A stretch of 64,000 bases of DNA from Ligaoa zhengdingensis (lineage in GTDB: Bacteria > Bacillota > Clostridia > Oscillospirales > Ruminococcaceae): NCBI RefSeq assembly GCF_014384885.1, contig NZ_JACRST010000001.1, positions 459,794 through 523,793 on the forward strand. Direction: 5' to 3'. This document shows, one piece after another, positions 46,695 to 55,641 of the stretch (its first letter is position 1; each line of letters opens with the position of its first letter). The notes beneath the pieces were generated by a model. It saw nothing but the letters and a program-made list of their open reading frames with translations. It did not search any database and had not been told where the DNA came from. A program made the translations under genes and the position numbers.

Positions 46695-47403
46695 GCTGTT
46701 TGTAAGGATTTTTGGTATCCGGCGTCAACAGATAAAAGCGGCTGTTCCGGATGGCCTCCAGGTCTTCGGAAAATTCGCTGCAAAACGCCTCGAGGTGGAG
46801 CAGGATTTCCTCCAGATCCTCATCGGTGGCGGCCCGCGCGTGCACCTGCGGCGGGAGCCCCGCTGGAGGCTCCTCACAGCGCAGGAACATCCGGCCGCCG
46901 TGCATCCCGGTACCGCAGAAATAACCCACCGGTGCCTCCCTGCCGTCGCCCGAAAGCCCCAGCACCACAATCAGGCCGCCGGCCTGGTACTCCCCCAAAA
47001 AACTGCCCGCCCGGCCGCCCACCACCAGCACCGGGACTTTGTCCTGATAAGCCTTCATATGGATACCCGCGCGGTATCCGGTATCCCCGTGGACGAGAAT
47101 CCGGCCGCCGCGCATCGCGTAGCCGGTGGCGTCGCCCGAGCTGCCGTGGATGCGGATTTCCCCCGCGTTCATGGTGTCCCCGGTGGCGTCCTGCGCGTTG
47201 CCGTTGACCGTGACGGTGCAGCCGTCCATGTAGGCACCCAGCGCATTGCCCGGCGTGCCGTTGATGACAATCTCCTTGCCGCCCAGCCCGCTGGCGATGT
47301 ACCGCTGGCCAAGGCAATTGTCGATGATGACGCGCGTGTCCTCGGTTGCGCGCACCGCCTGATTGAGCTTTTGAAAATGCATGTCTCCCGCTTGGATTCT
47401 CAT
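46678..47403 (-). CDS. Glutamate synthase GXGXG-domain protein (GltB C-terminal part)
   Basis: A 241-residue right-handed beta-helix protein matching the C-terminal structural domain of the glutamate synthase large subunit. Repeated short turns with Gly, such as ASGLGGKEIVING, NAGEIRIHGSSGDATG and MRGGRILVHGDTG, give the GXGXG pattern. In split GOGATs this domain is a separate subunit. It overlaps the upstream flavoprotein by four bases. Confidence 0.9.
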   Translation of the reverse strand: MRIQAGDMHFQKLNQAVRATEDTRVIIDNCLGQRYIASGLGGKEIVINGTPGNALGAYMDGCTVTVNGNAQDATGDTMNAGEIRIHGSSGDATGYAMRGGRILVHGDTGYRAGIHMKAYQDKVPVLVVGGRAGSFLGEYQAGGLIVVLGLSGDGREAPVGYFCGTGMHGGRMFLRCEEPPAGLPPQVHARAATDEDLEEILLHLEAFCSEFSEDLEAIRNSRFYLLTPDTKNPYKQLYTQN

Positions 47404-48632
47404 GCCGATTCCCCTCCCAACATCTCTTTCCGCCTGGCCCGCGAAAAGGCCATCAGCTGGGGCTTTTCCTTAATGAGCTCAAAGTCCACCGTATCCAACG
47501 GGGTCCGATCCTTGATCATCTGGGTGTAGATGCCCGCGCGCGCCACATCCCCGATCAGGATGTAGCCGCACAGGCGGTTATCCTTACAGAACAGGCGCTT
47601 GTAGACGCCCGCGCTCTTGGTGATGTAGTCCTCGCCCTCGTAGCTTCCAGCCGTGAGGATATGCAGGCCGAAAAAGCCGATGGCGTTCATCGCGATCGCC
47701 TTGTCGTAGTGCGCGCTGCCCCCCGCCATATTGACGCCCGCGCACTCCCCCTGCATGTAGGCGTTGGGCAGCAGCGCCAACACCCGCCGCTCGCCGCTGG
47801 TCACCTCCTTGCATTCGGTGCAGTCGCCCGCCGCATAGACATCCGGCAGGCTGGTCTCGCAGCGGTCGTTCACCGCGATGCCGCGGCCGACCTCGCCGCC
47901 CGCATTCGCCACCAGCGCGGTGTTGGACCGCACGCCCACCGCGATCACCAACAGGTCGAATGGGATCTTTTTGCCGCTTTTCAGAATCGCCAGGTCGCCC
48001 CTGAACTCCTGCACCGAATCGGAGAGGAGAAACTGAATTCCCTTTTTCTCCATGTGGCTTTTGACCATTGCCGCGCCCGCCTGGTCGAGGATGCTCGGCA
48101 GGATGCGGTCTGCCATATCCACCACCGTGACGCTCTGCACCCGCTTGTTGATCCCTTCGGCGCACTTGAGGCCGATAAGCCCCGCGCCCAGGATCAGCAC
48201 CCGGCAATCCTTGGCGATCGACTGCTCCAACCCCTTCGCGTCGTCCAATGATAGAAAGGTGGTCTTTCGGGTAACGCTGTCCAGCCCGGCGATGGGCGGC
48301 ACAAACGGGGTGGAACCGGTGGCGACCAACAGCTTATCGTAATCCAGGCTCTTCCCGTCGGAAAGGGTCACCGTCTTTTTGTCCGGTTGGATGGAAATAA
48401 CCGTCTTGCCCGCGATCAGCTTGCAGCGGTTGTCGCTGTAAAAGCTCTCGGGACGGTATTTCATCTTGCGCTCGGTGGTCTTGCCCGCCAGCAGGTAGGA
48501 GATGAGCGGACGGGAATAGGTATGGTAGCGCTCCGCTGAAATCACCGTGACCGGCGAATCGGCGTCCTGCCTGCGGATGCCCTCGATACAGCCCACCGCG
48601 GCGGCGGAGTTGCCGATGATTATGTACTTCAT
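47400..48632 (-). CDS. NAD(P)/FAD-dependent oxidoreductase of the GOGAT cluster
   Basis: A 410-residue flavoprotein with an N-terminal FAD Rossmann motif (YIIIGNSAAAVGCIEGI), a second dinucleotide motif LILGAGLIGLKCAEGI, and the FAD-closing VYAAGDCTE. It resembles rubredoxin/nitrite-reductase-type reductases. Its place between the 4Fe-4S protein and the GXGXG subunit suggests that it feeds electrons to the split glutamate synthase in place of GltD. Coupled to both neighbours by four-base overlaps. Confidence 0.88.
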   Translation of the reverse strand: MKYIIIGNSAAAVGCIEGIRRQDADSPVTVISAERYHTYSRPLISYLLAGKTTERKMKYRPESFYSDNRCKLIAGKTVISIQPDKKTVTLSDGKSLDYDKLLVATGSTPFVPPIAGLDSVTRKTTFLSLDDAKGLEQSIAKDCRVLILGAGLIGLKCAEGINKRVQSVTVVDMADRILPSILDQAGAAMVKSHMEKKGIQFLLSDSVQEFRGDLAILKSGKKIPFDLLVIAVGVRSNTALVANAGGEVGRGIAVNDRCETSLPDVYAAGDCTECKEVTSGERRVLALLPNAYMQGECAGVNMAGGSAHYDKAIAMNAIGFFGLHILTAGSYEGEDYITKSAGVYKRLFCKDNRLCGYILIGDVARAGIYTQMIKDRTPLDTVDFELIKEKPQLMAFSRARRKEMLGGESA

Positions 48633-49066
48633 AGCTCTCCCCTCTCTTCAAATACGATCGCCTTGTTCGGGCATCCCGCCACGCAGGCGGGGGACCCACC
48701 GGCATTCTGCACGCACAGCTCGCACTTCTGAATCACCCCGCCCTCGGCCGGCATGATCGCGCCATAGGGGCAGGACAGGATGCAGGTGTAGCATCCCACG
48801 CAGCGCTCCCGATCGAAGGTGATCACTCCATCCTCAATTTTGAGGGAGCCGGTGATACAGCTCTTGACGCAGAGCGGCTCCTTGCAGTGGCGGCAGGACA
48901 CCGCGAAGCTGACATCCCGCCCCTCCTCGATGCGAATGCGGGGGTGGATGGTGATGTCGCGCAGCGCCTTGGCCATATTCTTCGCTCCGGAGTTGGCAAA
49001 CGCACAGTAGTATTCGCACAGATGGCAGCCGAGGCACCACTTTTCATTGACGTAGATTCGTTTCAT
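48629..49066 (-). CDS. 4Fe-4S ferredoxin-type electron carrier
   Basis: A 145-residue DMSO-reductase-subunit-B-like protein with four Cys groups: CLGCHLCEYYCAFAN, CRHCKEPLCVKSC, CVGCYTCILSCPYG and CELCVQNAGGSPACVAGCP. It likely relays electrons between the adjacent flavoprotein and the FMN-GltB subunit. It lies 12 bp from purA and overlaps the flavoprotein gene. Confidence 0.9.
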   Translation of the reverse strand: MKRIYVNEKWCLGCHLCEYYCAFANSGAKNMAKALRDITIHPRIRIEEGRDVSFAVSCRHCKEPLCVKSCITGSLKIEDGVITFDRERCVGCYTCILSCPYGAIMPAEGGVIQKCELCVQNAGGSPACVAGCPNKAIVFEERGEL

Positions 49067-49078
49067 CTCTTTTCCGCC

Positions 49079-50350
49079 TCACAGTACGATATATTGTTCC
49101 CGCTCGGGCCCCACAGAAACGTATTTGATTCTGCACTCGACCTGTTCCTCGAGATAACGGATGTAATCGAGCGCAGCCTTCGGCAGATCCTCCGGACGGC
49201 GGCAACCGCTGATGTCGCAGTGCCAGCCGGGCATGGTCTCCACCACCGGCTTCGCCGCATCCAGCCTGGCCCCCACCGGGAAGTGCTGGGTGAACGCGCC
49301 GCGCACCTCGTAGCCGACGCAGACGGGGATCTCCTCCAGGTAGCTGAGCACATCCATCTTGGTGAGCGCCAGCTCGTCGGCCCCCTGCACCTTCACGCCG
49401 TATTTTGACGCTACCACGTCGAAGGGACCCACCCGGCGGGGCCGGCCGGTGGCCGCGCCGTATTCGCCGCCGGCCTCGCGCAGCCGGTCGGCCTCGGGGC
49501 CGAACAACTCGCAGGTAAAGGGTCCCTCCCCCACGCAGGTGGAGTACGCCTTCATGATGCCGACGGTCCTGTCGAGCTTACGGTTGGGGATGCCCGCGCC
49601 GATCGGGGCGTAGGCCGCGATGGTGGAGGACGCGGAGGTGAACGGGTAGATGCCGAAATCGATGTCGCGCAGCGCGCCGAGCTGCGCCTCGAACATGATC
49701 TTTTTTCCCATCTGCTCGGCGTTGTCGAGATAGAGGCCAGCGTCGCAGATGTAGGGGAGCAGCGGCTCGCCGTAGGTGCGCAGCCAGCTCCATATCTCGT
49801 CGAAGCTGACCGGGTCGGCGCCGTACGCCCCCTGCACCGTCAGGTTCTTCCACGCAACGATTCCCTTCAGATGTTCCTTGAGGGCCTCCGGCTCCAGCAG
49901 GTCGCCCATGCGGATCGCCTTTTTCATATATTTGTCGCTGTAGACCGGCGAGATGCCCCGGCGGGTGGAGCCGAACTTCGCGTCGCCCAGCCGGTCCTCC
50001 TCCAGGCAATCGAGCAGCTTGTGGTAGGGCATACACACGACCGCCTTGTCGCTGATCTTGAGGTTCTGCGGACTGATTTTGACCCCCGCCGCGGTGAGGC
50101 GGCCGATCTCCCCGCACAGGTGCTCGAGGTCGATTACCATGCCGTTTCCCATCACGTTGACCACCTTCGGGCGGAGGATTCCCGAGGGCAGCAGGTTGAG
50201 CACAAACTTGCCCAGGTGGTTGATGACCGTGTGGCCCGCGTTGTTGCCCCCCTGATACCGCGCCACAATGTCGTAGTCGGCCGAGAGCAGATCCACCATG
50301 CGCCCCTTGCCCTCGTCGCCCCAGTTGATGCCTACAATCGAGGTTAACAT
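49079..50350 (-). CDS. purA: Adenylosuccinate synthetase
   Basis: Joins IMP and aspartate with GTP on the way to AMP. The 423-residue protein has the start motif GINWGDEGKGRMVDLLS, GGNNAGHTV and the GTP/IMP-binding regions; STRRGISPVYSDK is also standard. It is inserted inside the split glutamate synthase cluster, 54 bp after the FMN subunit, which is unusual for purA. Nothing suggests loss of function. Confidence 0.95.
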   Translation of the reverse strand: MLTSIVGINWGDEGKGRMVDLLSADYDIVARYQGGNNAGHTVINHLGKFVLNLLPSGILRPKVVNVMGNGMVIDLEHLCGEIGRLTAAGVKISPQNLKISDKAVVCMPYHKLLDCLEEDRLGDAKFGSTRRGISPVYSDKYMKKAIRMGDLLEPEALKEHLKGIVAWKNLTVQGAYGADPVSFDEIWSWLRTYGEPLLPYICDAGLYLDNAEQMGKKIMFEAQLGALRDIDFGIYPFTSASSTIAAYAPIGAGIPNRKLDRTVGIMKAYSTCVGEGPFTCELFGPEADRLREAGGEYGAATGRPRRVGPFDVVASKYGVKVQGADELALTKMDVLSYLEEIPVCVGYEVRGAFTQHFPVGARLDAAKPVVETMPGWHCDISGCRRPEDLPKAALDYIRYLEEQVECRIKYVSVGPEREQYIVL

Positions 50351-50404
50351 ATTGCTCCAGTCCTTTCATTCCCTATCACGGTGATTTTCAGCGGGCCATG
50401 CCCG

Positions 50405-51910
50405 TCACTCACCGGCGTGCTTAATCCCTAGTATTTGCAGTTCCTTCTCGTTTAAGCCGATCCCGCGCAGCATCAGGCGGTTCCCGCGCAGCGCTTCGAT
50501 CGAGTTGATGCCCATGCCGCCCATCATCTCCTTGATCTCGTGATCCCAAGCGGTGACGAGGTTGACCAGGCGCTTGTAGCCGATATCCGGGTTAAGGCGC
50601 TTGACCAGGTCGGGGCGCTGGGTGGCGATGCCCCAGTTGCAGCGGCCCGCCTGGCAGCTCCGGCAGAGGTGGCAGCCGAGCGCCAGCAGCGCCGCAGTGC
50701 CGATATACACCGCATCCGCGCCCAGCGCGACCGCCTTGACCACGTCCGCGCTGCTGCGGATGCTGCCGCTGACCACAATGGAAACATTGTCGCGGATGCC
50801 CTCCTCGCGCAGCCGCTGGTCCACAGCCGCGAGCGCCAGCTCGATCGGGATGCCCACATTGTCGCGGATGCGGGTGGGCGCCGCGCCGGTGCCTCCGCGG
50901 AAGCCGTCGATCACGATGATATCTGCTCCGCTGCGCGCGATACCGCTGGCGATTGCCGCCACGTTGTGCACCGCAGCGATCTTTACGCTGACCGGCTTTT
51001 GATATGCGGTGGCCTCCTTGAGGCTGAAAACCAACTGGCGCAGGTCTTCAATTGAATAGATGTCGTGGTGCGGGGCGGGCGAAATCGCGTCGCTCCCCTC
51101 CGGAATCATGCGGGTGCGGGATACATCGCCGGTGATCTTCGCGCCCGGCAGGTGCCCGCCGATGCCCGGCTTGGCGCCCTGGCCCATCTTGATCTCGATG
51201 GCCGCGCCCGCCTCCAGGTAGCTCTTGTGGACGCCGAACCGGCCGGAGGCCACCTGTACGATGGTGTGCGGCCCGTACTGGTAGAAATCCTGATGCAGGC
51301 CGCCCTCGCCGGTGTTGTAGTAGGTGCCGAGCTCGCACGCGGCGCGCGCCAGGCTCTCGTGCGCGTTGTAGCTGATCGACCCGTAGGACATCGCGCCAAA
51401 CATCACCGGCACCTTCAGGCTCAGATGGGGCGGCAGCTCGGCGGCGATCTTGCCGTCTGCGCCGCGCGTCACATCGGCGGTACGCTTGCCCAGGTAGATC
51501 TGCGTCTCCATCGGCTCACGCAGCGGGTCGATGGAGGGGTTGGTCACCTGGGATGCGTTGATGAGAATTTTATCCCAGTAAACGGGAAAATCTTTGGGGT
51601 TGCCCATCGAGGAGAGCAGCACCCCGCCGCTGCCCGCCTGGCGGTAGACCTCGGCGATGGTGTCGCCCCTCCAGTTGGCGCTTTCCTTAAAGGTATGGTC
51701 GGATTTGACGATCTTCAGCGCGCGCGTAGGGCAGAGCGCCACGCAGCGGTGGCAGCAGACGCATTTGCTCTCGTCGCTGAGCATCACGCCCAATTCCTCG
51801 TCGTAGCTGTGCACCTCGTTGGCGCACTGGCGTTCGCACACCCTACAGGCGATGCAGCGCTGCGGGTTGCGGATCACTTCATATTCCGGATACAGGAAAT
51901 CCACTGCCAT
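50405..51910 (-). CDS. Glutamate synthase FMN-domain subunit with N-terminal ferredoxin module
   Basis: A 501-residue archaeal-type GltB core. The first 70 residues hold two 4Fe-4S motifs (CIACRVCERQC and CVCCHRCVALCP). The rest is the FMN-binding glutamate synthase barrel, with MFGAMSYGSIS, GEGGLHQDFYQYGP, KMGQGAKPGIGGHLPG, IDGFRGGTGAAP and the cluster-binding CHLCRSC. The ATG at 51910 overlaps the stop of the amidotransferase gene (TAATG) and follows GGAGG. The upstream in-frame extension runs antiparallel to no known domain and is not coding. Confidence 0.93.
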   Translation of the reverse strand: MAVDFLYPEYEVIRNPQRCIACRVCERQCANEVHSYDEELGVMLSDESKCVCCHRCVALCPTRALKIVKSDHTFKESANWRGDTIAEVYRQAGSGGVLLSSMGNPKDFPVYWDKILINASQVTNPSIDPLREPMETQIYLGKRTADVTRGADGKIAAELPPHLSLKVPVMFGAMSYGSISYNAHESLARAACELGTYYNTGEGGLHQDFYQYGPHTIVQVASGRFGVHKSYLEAGAAIEIKMGQGAKPGIGGHLPGAKITGDVSRTRMIPEGSDAISPAPHHDIYSIEDLRQLVFSLKEATAYQKPVSVKIAAVHNVAAIASGIARSGADIIVIDGFRGGTGAAPTRIRDNVGIPIELALAAVDQRLREEGIRDNVSIVVSGSIRSSADVVKAVALGADAVYIGTAALLALGCHLCRSCQAGRCNWGIATQRPDLVKRLNPDIGYKRLVNLVTAWDHEIKEMMGGMGINSIEALRGNRLMLRGIGLNEKELQILGIKHAGE

Positions 51911-53004
51911 TACCGGACACCTCCGTTCAATGTGACGATCACCGGCTCGCCGCCCCTGGGCGACCACAGGCGGTCGAGGTCGGGCTGAATGGCGCGGATA
52001 GCGCACTCCTCGCTGGCGATGTAGGTCATGTCTCCCCTTTCGCCCACCACCATCGAGCGCAGCTTCAGCCGGTCGTTGAGCGCCATCAGGCCGCCGTCGA
52101 ACCCCAACAGGATGGAAAACGGCCCGGTGACCAGCAGGCTGGAAAACATGGTGCGCAGGTAGGTCAGGCGCTCGCGCTCCTCCGCCGGCCTCTGCTCGAT
52201 CGTGCTCCAGAATGGCGCGGCCATCACGCTGGCCACCTCCTCCAGGGTGAGCTGTTTGCGGCGGTGCAGAAAGTCCACCAGATAGGTGATCACCTCGGTG
52301 TCGGTGAGCAGGGTGCATTGGTAGCCGAACATCTCAATGTAGCGCCGGTTGGCATCGTAAGAGGAGATCTCCCCGTTATGTACGATCGAATAGTCGAGCA
52401 GCGCAAAGGGGTGCGCGCCGCCCCACCAGCCGGGGGTGTTGGTCGGGTAGCGGCCGTGCGCCGTCCAGCAGTAGCCCTCGTATTCGCTGAGGCGGTAAAA
52501 CTCGCCCACATCCTCGGGGAAACCCACCGCTTTGAAGACGCCCATATTCTTGCCGCTGGAAAAGACGTAGGCGCCGTCGATCTGCGTATTGACGCGGATG
52601 ACGCAGCGCACCACGTATTCCCGCTCGTCGAGCTGGGCGTCAGCCAGGCGGGTGGGCAGCGGGGCGACGAAATAGCGCCAGATGAGCGGTTCGTTGGTGA
52701 TGCTGGGCACCTTCTTGACCGGGATTTTGGAGAGGTTGACCACGTCGAAGTGGCGCTCGAGAAAGCGCTCGCACTCCTCCTTGGCCTTGGTATCGTCGTA
52801 AAAGATATGAAATGCGTACAGGTCCTTATATTCGGGGTAGATACCGTAGCCTGCGAAGCCGCCGCCCAAACCGTTGCTGCGGTCGTGCATGGTTGCAATC
52901 GACTTGACGATCGCGTCGCCGCACAGGCGCTTGCCGCTACGGGAAAAAATTCCAGATATCGCACAGCCCGATGGAATTCTGACTTGACCTTCCTTTTTTA
53001 ACAT
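51910..53004 (-). CDS. Glutamate synthase amidotransferase subunit (class II GATase)
   Basis: A 364-residue Ntn-type glutaminase that matches the N-terminal domain of GltB as a separate protein. Cys14 in PSGCAISGIFS is the likely nucleophile, so a 13-residue propeptide must be removed. HGRYPTNTPGWWGGAHPF and VHNGEISSY are the glutamine-binding motifs. ATG 53004 follows GGGAGG; an in-frame upstream ATG at 53115 would fall inside the leader terminator. It is the first gene of the nitrogen operon. Confidence 0.92.
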   Translation of the reverse strand: MLKKEGQVRIPSGCAISGIFSRSGKRLCGDAIVKSIATMHDRSNGLGGGFAGYGIYPEYKDLYAFHIFYDDTKAKEECERFLERHFDVVNLSKIPVKKVPSITNEPLIWRYFVAPLPTRLADAQLDEREYVVRCVIRVNTQIDGAYVFSSGKNMGVFKAVGFPEDVGEFYRLSEYEGYCWTAHGRYPTNTPGWWGGAHPFALLDYSIVHNGEISSYDANRRYIEMFGYQCTLLTDTEVITYLVDFLHRRKQLTLEEVASVMAAPFWSTIEQRPAEERERLTYLRTMFSSLLVTGPFSILLGFDGGLMALNDRLKLRSMVVGERGDMTYIASEECAIRAIQPDLDRLWSPRGGEPVIVTLNGGVR

Positions 53005-53098
53005 GTGGGCTTCCTCCCTATCCAAAAGCGTTTCGGGGACCACCCCGGGATGTTGTGAGGTCCGTTGCGCGCGTGGCTGCCGCCATGTTTTACACAAC

Positions 53099-53165
53099 AA
53101 AAAATAGGCGCTCATAAAAGGATATGCCGCCGTGGGCTTACCCTTCTATGAACGCCTTTGTTCAT
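53099..53165 (-). promoter_or_regulatory. Leader of the GOGAT operon: AAAGGC hexaloop hairpin overlapping a terminator
   Basis: On the minus strand ATGAAC-AAAGGC-GTTCAT (53165-53148) forms a 6-bp stem with a hexaloop having A at position 1 and G at position 4, as required by ANTAR proteins. Its 3' half is also the 5' arm of an intrinsic terminator (GGCGTTCATA with TATGAGCGCC, ending in TTTTTT at 53104-53099). The two structures exclude each other, so a bound ANTAR protein would allow readthrough. Confidence 0.75.
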
Positions 53166-53172
53166 CATGGTT

Positions 53173-53201
53173 ATTATAGGAAATTTGCAGGAGCATGTCA
53201 A
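53173..53201 (-). promoter_or_regulatory. GOGAT operon promoter
   Basis: Perfect TTGACA (53201-53196), 17-bp spacer, perfect TATAAT (53178-53173). Transcription should start at about 53166, at the foot of the hexaloop hairpin. Confidence 0.88.
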
Positions 53202-53323
53202 GTAACTTGCAAAAATTTTTTCAATTTCTGCAAAAATGGGGTTGATTTCTCGTTTTCATTGTGTAAACTAGAAGAGATTTGCCAACAGCATAAAAAAACT
53301 TGCAATTTTTTTACAGAAAGACC

Positions 53324-53352
53324 TTGACAAATCTTTCACACCGGGCTATAAT
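53324..53352 (+). promoter_or_regulatory. glnN promoter
   Basis: Perfect TTGACA (53324-53329), 17-bp spacer, perfect TATAAT (53347-53352). It is the divergent partner of the GOGAT promoter about 120 bp away. Confidence 0.88.
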
Positions 53353-53363
53353 GCGTAGCGTAG

Positions 53364-53409
53364 ACAGCAAAGGCGCTGTGGGTGGGGAACCACCCGCAGC
53401 GTCTTTTTT
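53364..53409 (+). promoter_or_regulatory. glnN leader: AAAGGC hexaloop hairpin overlapping a terminator
   Basis: ACAGC-AAAGGC-GCTGT (53364-53379) is a 5-bp hairpin with the same hexaloop as in the GOGAT leader. Its 3' part overlaps the 5' arm (from 53372) of a stem whose other arm ends at 53402, followed by TTTTTT. The layout is identical to the GOGAT leader. Confidence 0.75.
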
Positions 53410-53450
53410 ATTTTCCGGCTGTTGCAGAATTTTTAGAGGAGGGATTTTGA

Positions 53451-55553
53451 ATGAGTGCATCCACTCAGGTACCCGAAATCTTTGGCAGCCTCGTCTTCAA
53501 CGACCATGTGATGAAGGAACGCCTGCCGAAAGAAACCTATAAGGCGCTCAAGCGCACCATGGAAAAGGGCAAAAGCCTGGACCCCAGCATCGCCAACATC
53601 GTCGCCAACGCCATGAAGGACTGGGCGGTGGAAAAGGGGGTTACCCATTTCACCCACTGGTTCCAGCCGATGACCGGAGTGACCGCTGAGAAGCACGACA
53701 GTTTCATCTCCCCCACCGAAGGCGGCGGGGTGATCATGGAGTTTTCCGGCAAGGAGCTGGTCCGTGGCGAACCGGATGCGTCGAGTTTCCCTTCCGGCGG
53801 CCTGCGCGCCACCTTTGAGGCGAGGGGCTACACTGCTTGGGACCCCACCTCCTACGCGTTCATCAAAGACAACGCGCTCTGCATCCCCACCGTGTTCTAC
53901 TCCTATTCGGGCGAAGCGCTGGATAAGAAAACCCCGCTGCTGCGCTCGATGGAGGATATCAACCGGCAGGCGCTGCGCATCCTGCGGCTGTTCGGCGACA
54001 CCGAGACCACCCGTGTCACCACCACGGTCGGTCCCGAACAGGAATACTTCCTGGTGGACAAAAAGCTGTACAGCCAGCGCGAGGACCTGATTCTCACCGG
54101 GCGCACGCTGTTCGGCGCAAAGCCGCCCAAGGGCCAGGAGATGGAGGACCACTACTTCGGCTCCATCAAACCGCGCGTCATGGCCTATATGAAGGACCTC
54201 GACCAGGAGCTCTGGAAGCTGGGCATCCTCGCCAAGACCGAGCACAACGAGGTCGCGCCCGCACAGCACGAGCTGGCCCCGATCTTCAGCAATACCAACA
54301 CCGCCACCGACCACAACCAGCTCACGATGGAGATCATGAAAAAGGTGGCTGCCCGCCACGACCTGGTCTGCCTGCTGCATGAGAAGCCGTTCGCGGGGGT
54401 CAACGGAAGCGGCAAGCACAACAACTGGTCGATCTCCACGGACACCGGCGCAAACTTGCTGGAGCCCGGCGAATCCCCGCGGGAGAACGCGCAGTTCCTG
54501 CTGTTCCTCTCCGCGGTGATCAAGGCGGTCGACGAGTATCAGGACCTGCTGCGCGTCTCTGTAGCCAACGCGGGCAACGACCACCGCCTGGGTGCGAATG
54601 AGGCCCCGCCCGCCATCGTCTCGATGTTCCTGGGCGACGAACTGACCGAAGTGCTGGAGTCGATCGCGAACGATGCGCCTTACAGCCCCAAGTGCACCGA
54701 GGTTATGAAGCTGGGCGTACATACCCTGCCGCGCTTCCCCAAGGACACCACCGACCGCAACCGCACCTCCCCGTTTGCATTCACTGGCAACAAGTTCGAG
54801 TTCCGTATGCTGGGCTCCACCTTCTCGATCTCAGGCCCCAACATCGTGCTCAACACCATCGTGGCCGAGGAGCTGTCGCAGTTCGCAGATGTGCTGGAAC
54901 AGTCCGCCGACTTCAACGCCGATCTCACCAAACTGGTGAAAACCACCTACCAGGAGCACAAGCGCATCATCTTCAACGGCAACAACTACTCCGACGAGTG
55001 GGTGGCCGAAGCGGAGTGCCGCGGCCTGCTCAACCTGAAATCCACGCCGGATGCGCTGCCTTACTTTGTCGCGGACAAAAATGTGGCGCTGTTCACCAAG
55101 CACAAGATCTTCACCTCCACCGAGATGCTCTCCCGCTACGAGATCCTGCTGGAAAACTACAGCAAGACGATCGGTATCGAGGCGCTGACCATGTGCGACA
55201 TGGTGAAAAAACAGATTTTGCCGGCGATTTCAAAATATACCGACAAGCTCTGCCGGTCCGCGCTGGATAAGCGCGCCCTGCTCCCCTCGATTTCCTGCGA
55301 GATGGAAGAGACGCTGATTACAAAATTGACCTCCCTCTCCGCGAGCTTATGTAAGAAGGTCAACCAGCTCGACGACGAGCTGCTGAAGGTGAAGGAGCAC
55401 GAAGGCAGCGCAAAGGAGCTCGCCGATTACTACAAGGATGTCATCTTCGCCTCGATGCAGGAGGTACGCGCGGTGGCGGATGAACTGGAATCGGTCTGTA
55501 GCCAGGAGGACTGGCCGTTCCCCACCTACAGCAAGCTGCTGTACGACATTTAA
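53451..55553 (+). CDS. glnN: Glutamine synthetase, type III
   Basis: The large GS family of about 700 residues (here 700), found in anaerobes and cyanobacteria. It has the N-terminal GSIII region ([17 protein letters not shown]), the catalytic part with [39 protein letters not shown] and [19 protein letters not shown] 53451 follows AGGAGGG. Expression is likely set by the attenuator in its leader. It is followed by amt-PII. Confidence 0.96.
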   Translation: MSASTQVPEIFGSLVFNDHVMKERLPKETYKALKRTMEKGKSLDPSIANIVANAMKDWAVEKGVTHFTHWFQPMTGVTAEKHDSFISPTEGGGVIMEFSGKELVRGEPDASSFPSGGLRATFEARGYTAWDPTSYAFIKDNALCIPTVFYSYSGEALDKKTPLLRSMEDINRQALRILRLFGDTETTRVTTTVGPEQEYFLVDKKLYSQREDLILTGRTLFGAKPPKGQEMEDHYFGSIKPRVMAYMKDLDQELWKLGILAKTEHNEVAPAQHELAPIFSNTNTATDHNQLTMEIMKKVAARHDLVCLLHEKPFAGVNGSGKHNNWSISTDTGANLLEPGESPRENAQFLLFLSAVIKAVDEYQDLLRVSVANAGNDHRLGANEAPPAIVSMFLGDELTEVLESIANDAPYSPKCTEVMKLGVHTLPRFPKDTTDRNRTSPFAFTGNKFEFRMLGSTFSISGPNIVLNTIVAEELSQFADVLEQSADFNADLTKLVKTTYQEHKRIIFNGNNYSDEWVAEAECRGLLNLKSTPDALPYFVADKNVALFTKHKIFTSTEMLSRYEILLENYSKTIGIEALTMCDMVKKQILPAISKYTDKLCRSALDKRALLPSISCEMEETLITKLTSLSASLCKKVNQLDDELLKVKEHEGSAKELADYYKDVIFASMQEVRAVADELESVCSQEDWPFPTYSKLLYDI

Positions 55554-55571
55554 ACATAGAAGAGGCACAAT

Positions 55572-55615
55572 GGCGTGCGCACCGTGAGTTTGAGGCGGTG
55601 TGCACGCCTTTTTTT
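55572..55615 (+). terminator. Terminator between glnN and the Amt-PII gene
   Basis: GGCGTGCGCACCG and CGGTGTGCACGCC arms (13 bp with one wobble) around an 11-base loop, followed by seven T residues. No AAAGGC hexaloop is present, so it looks like a plain terminator or an attenuator of another type. Confidence 0.9.
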
Positions 55616-55641
55616 GACTCTAATCTTTAGGAGGCGACTTT

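Noticed and set aside
45303..47529. Overlapping frames in the glnA and GXGXG genes that look Cys- or His-rich
   Set aside because: They are out-of-frame translations of the real genes.
53005..53115. An upstream in-frame ATG for the GOGAT amidotransferase
   Set aside because: It lies inside the leader terminator; ATG 53004 has the Shine-Dalgarno sequence and places Cys14 suitably.
53433..54722. A 429-codon open frame antisense to glnN
   Set aside because: Shadow of glnN; sequence is low-complexity His/Val/Gly-rich without known motifs.
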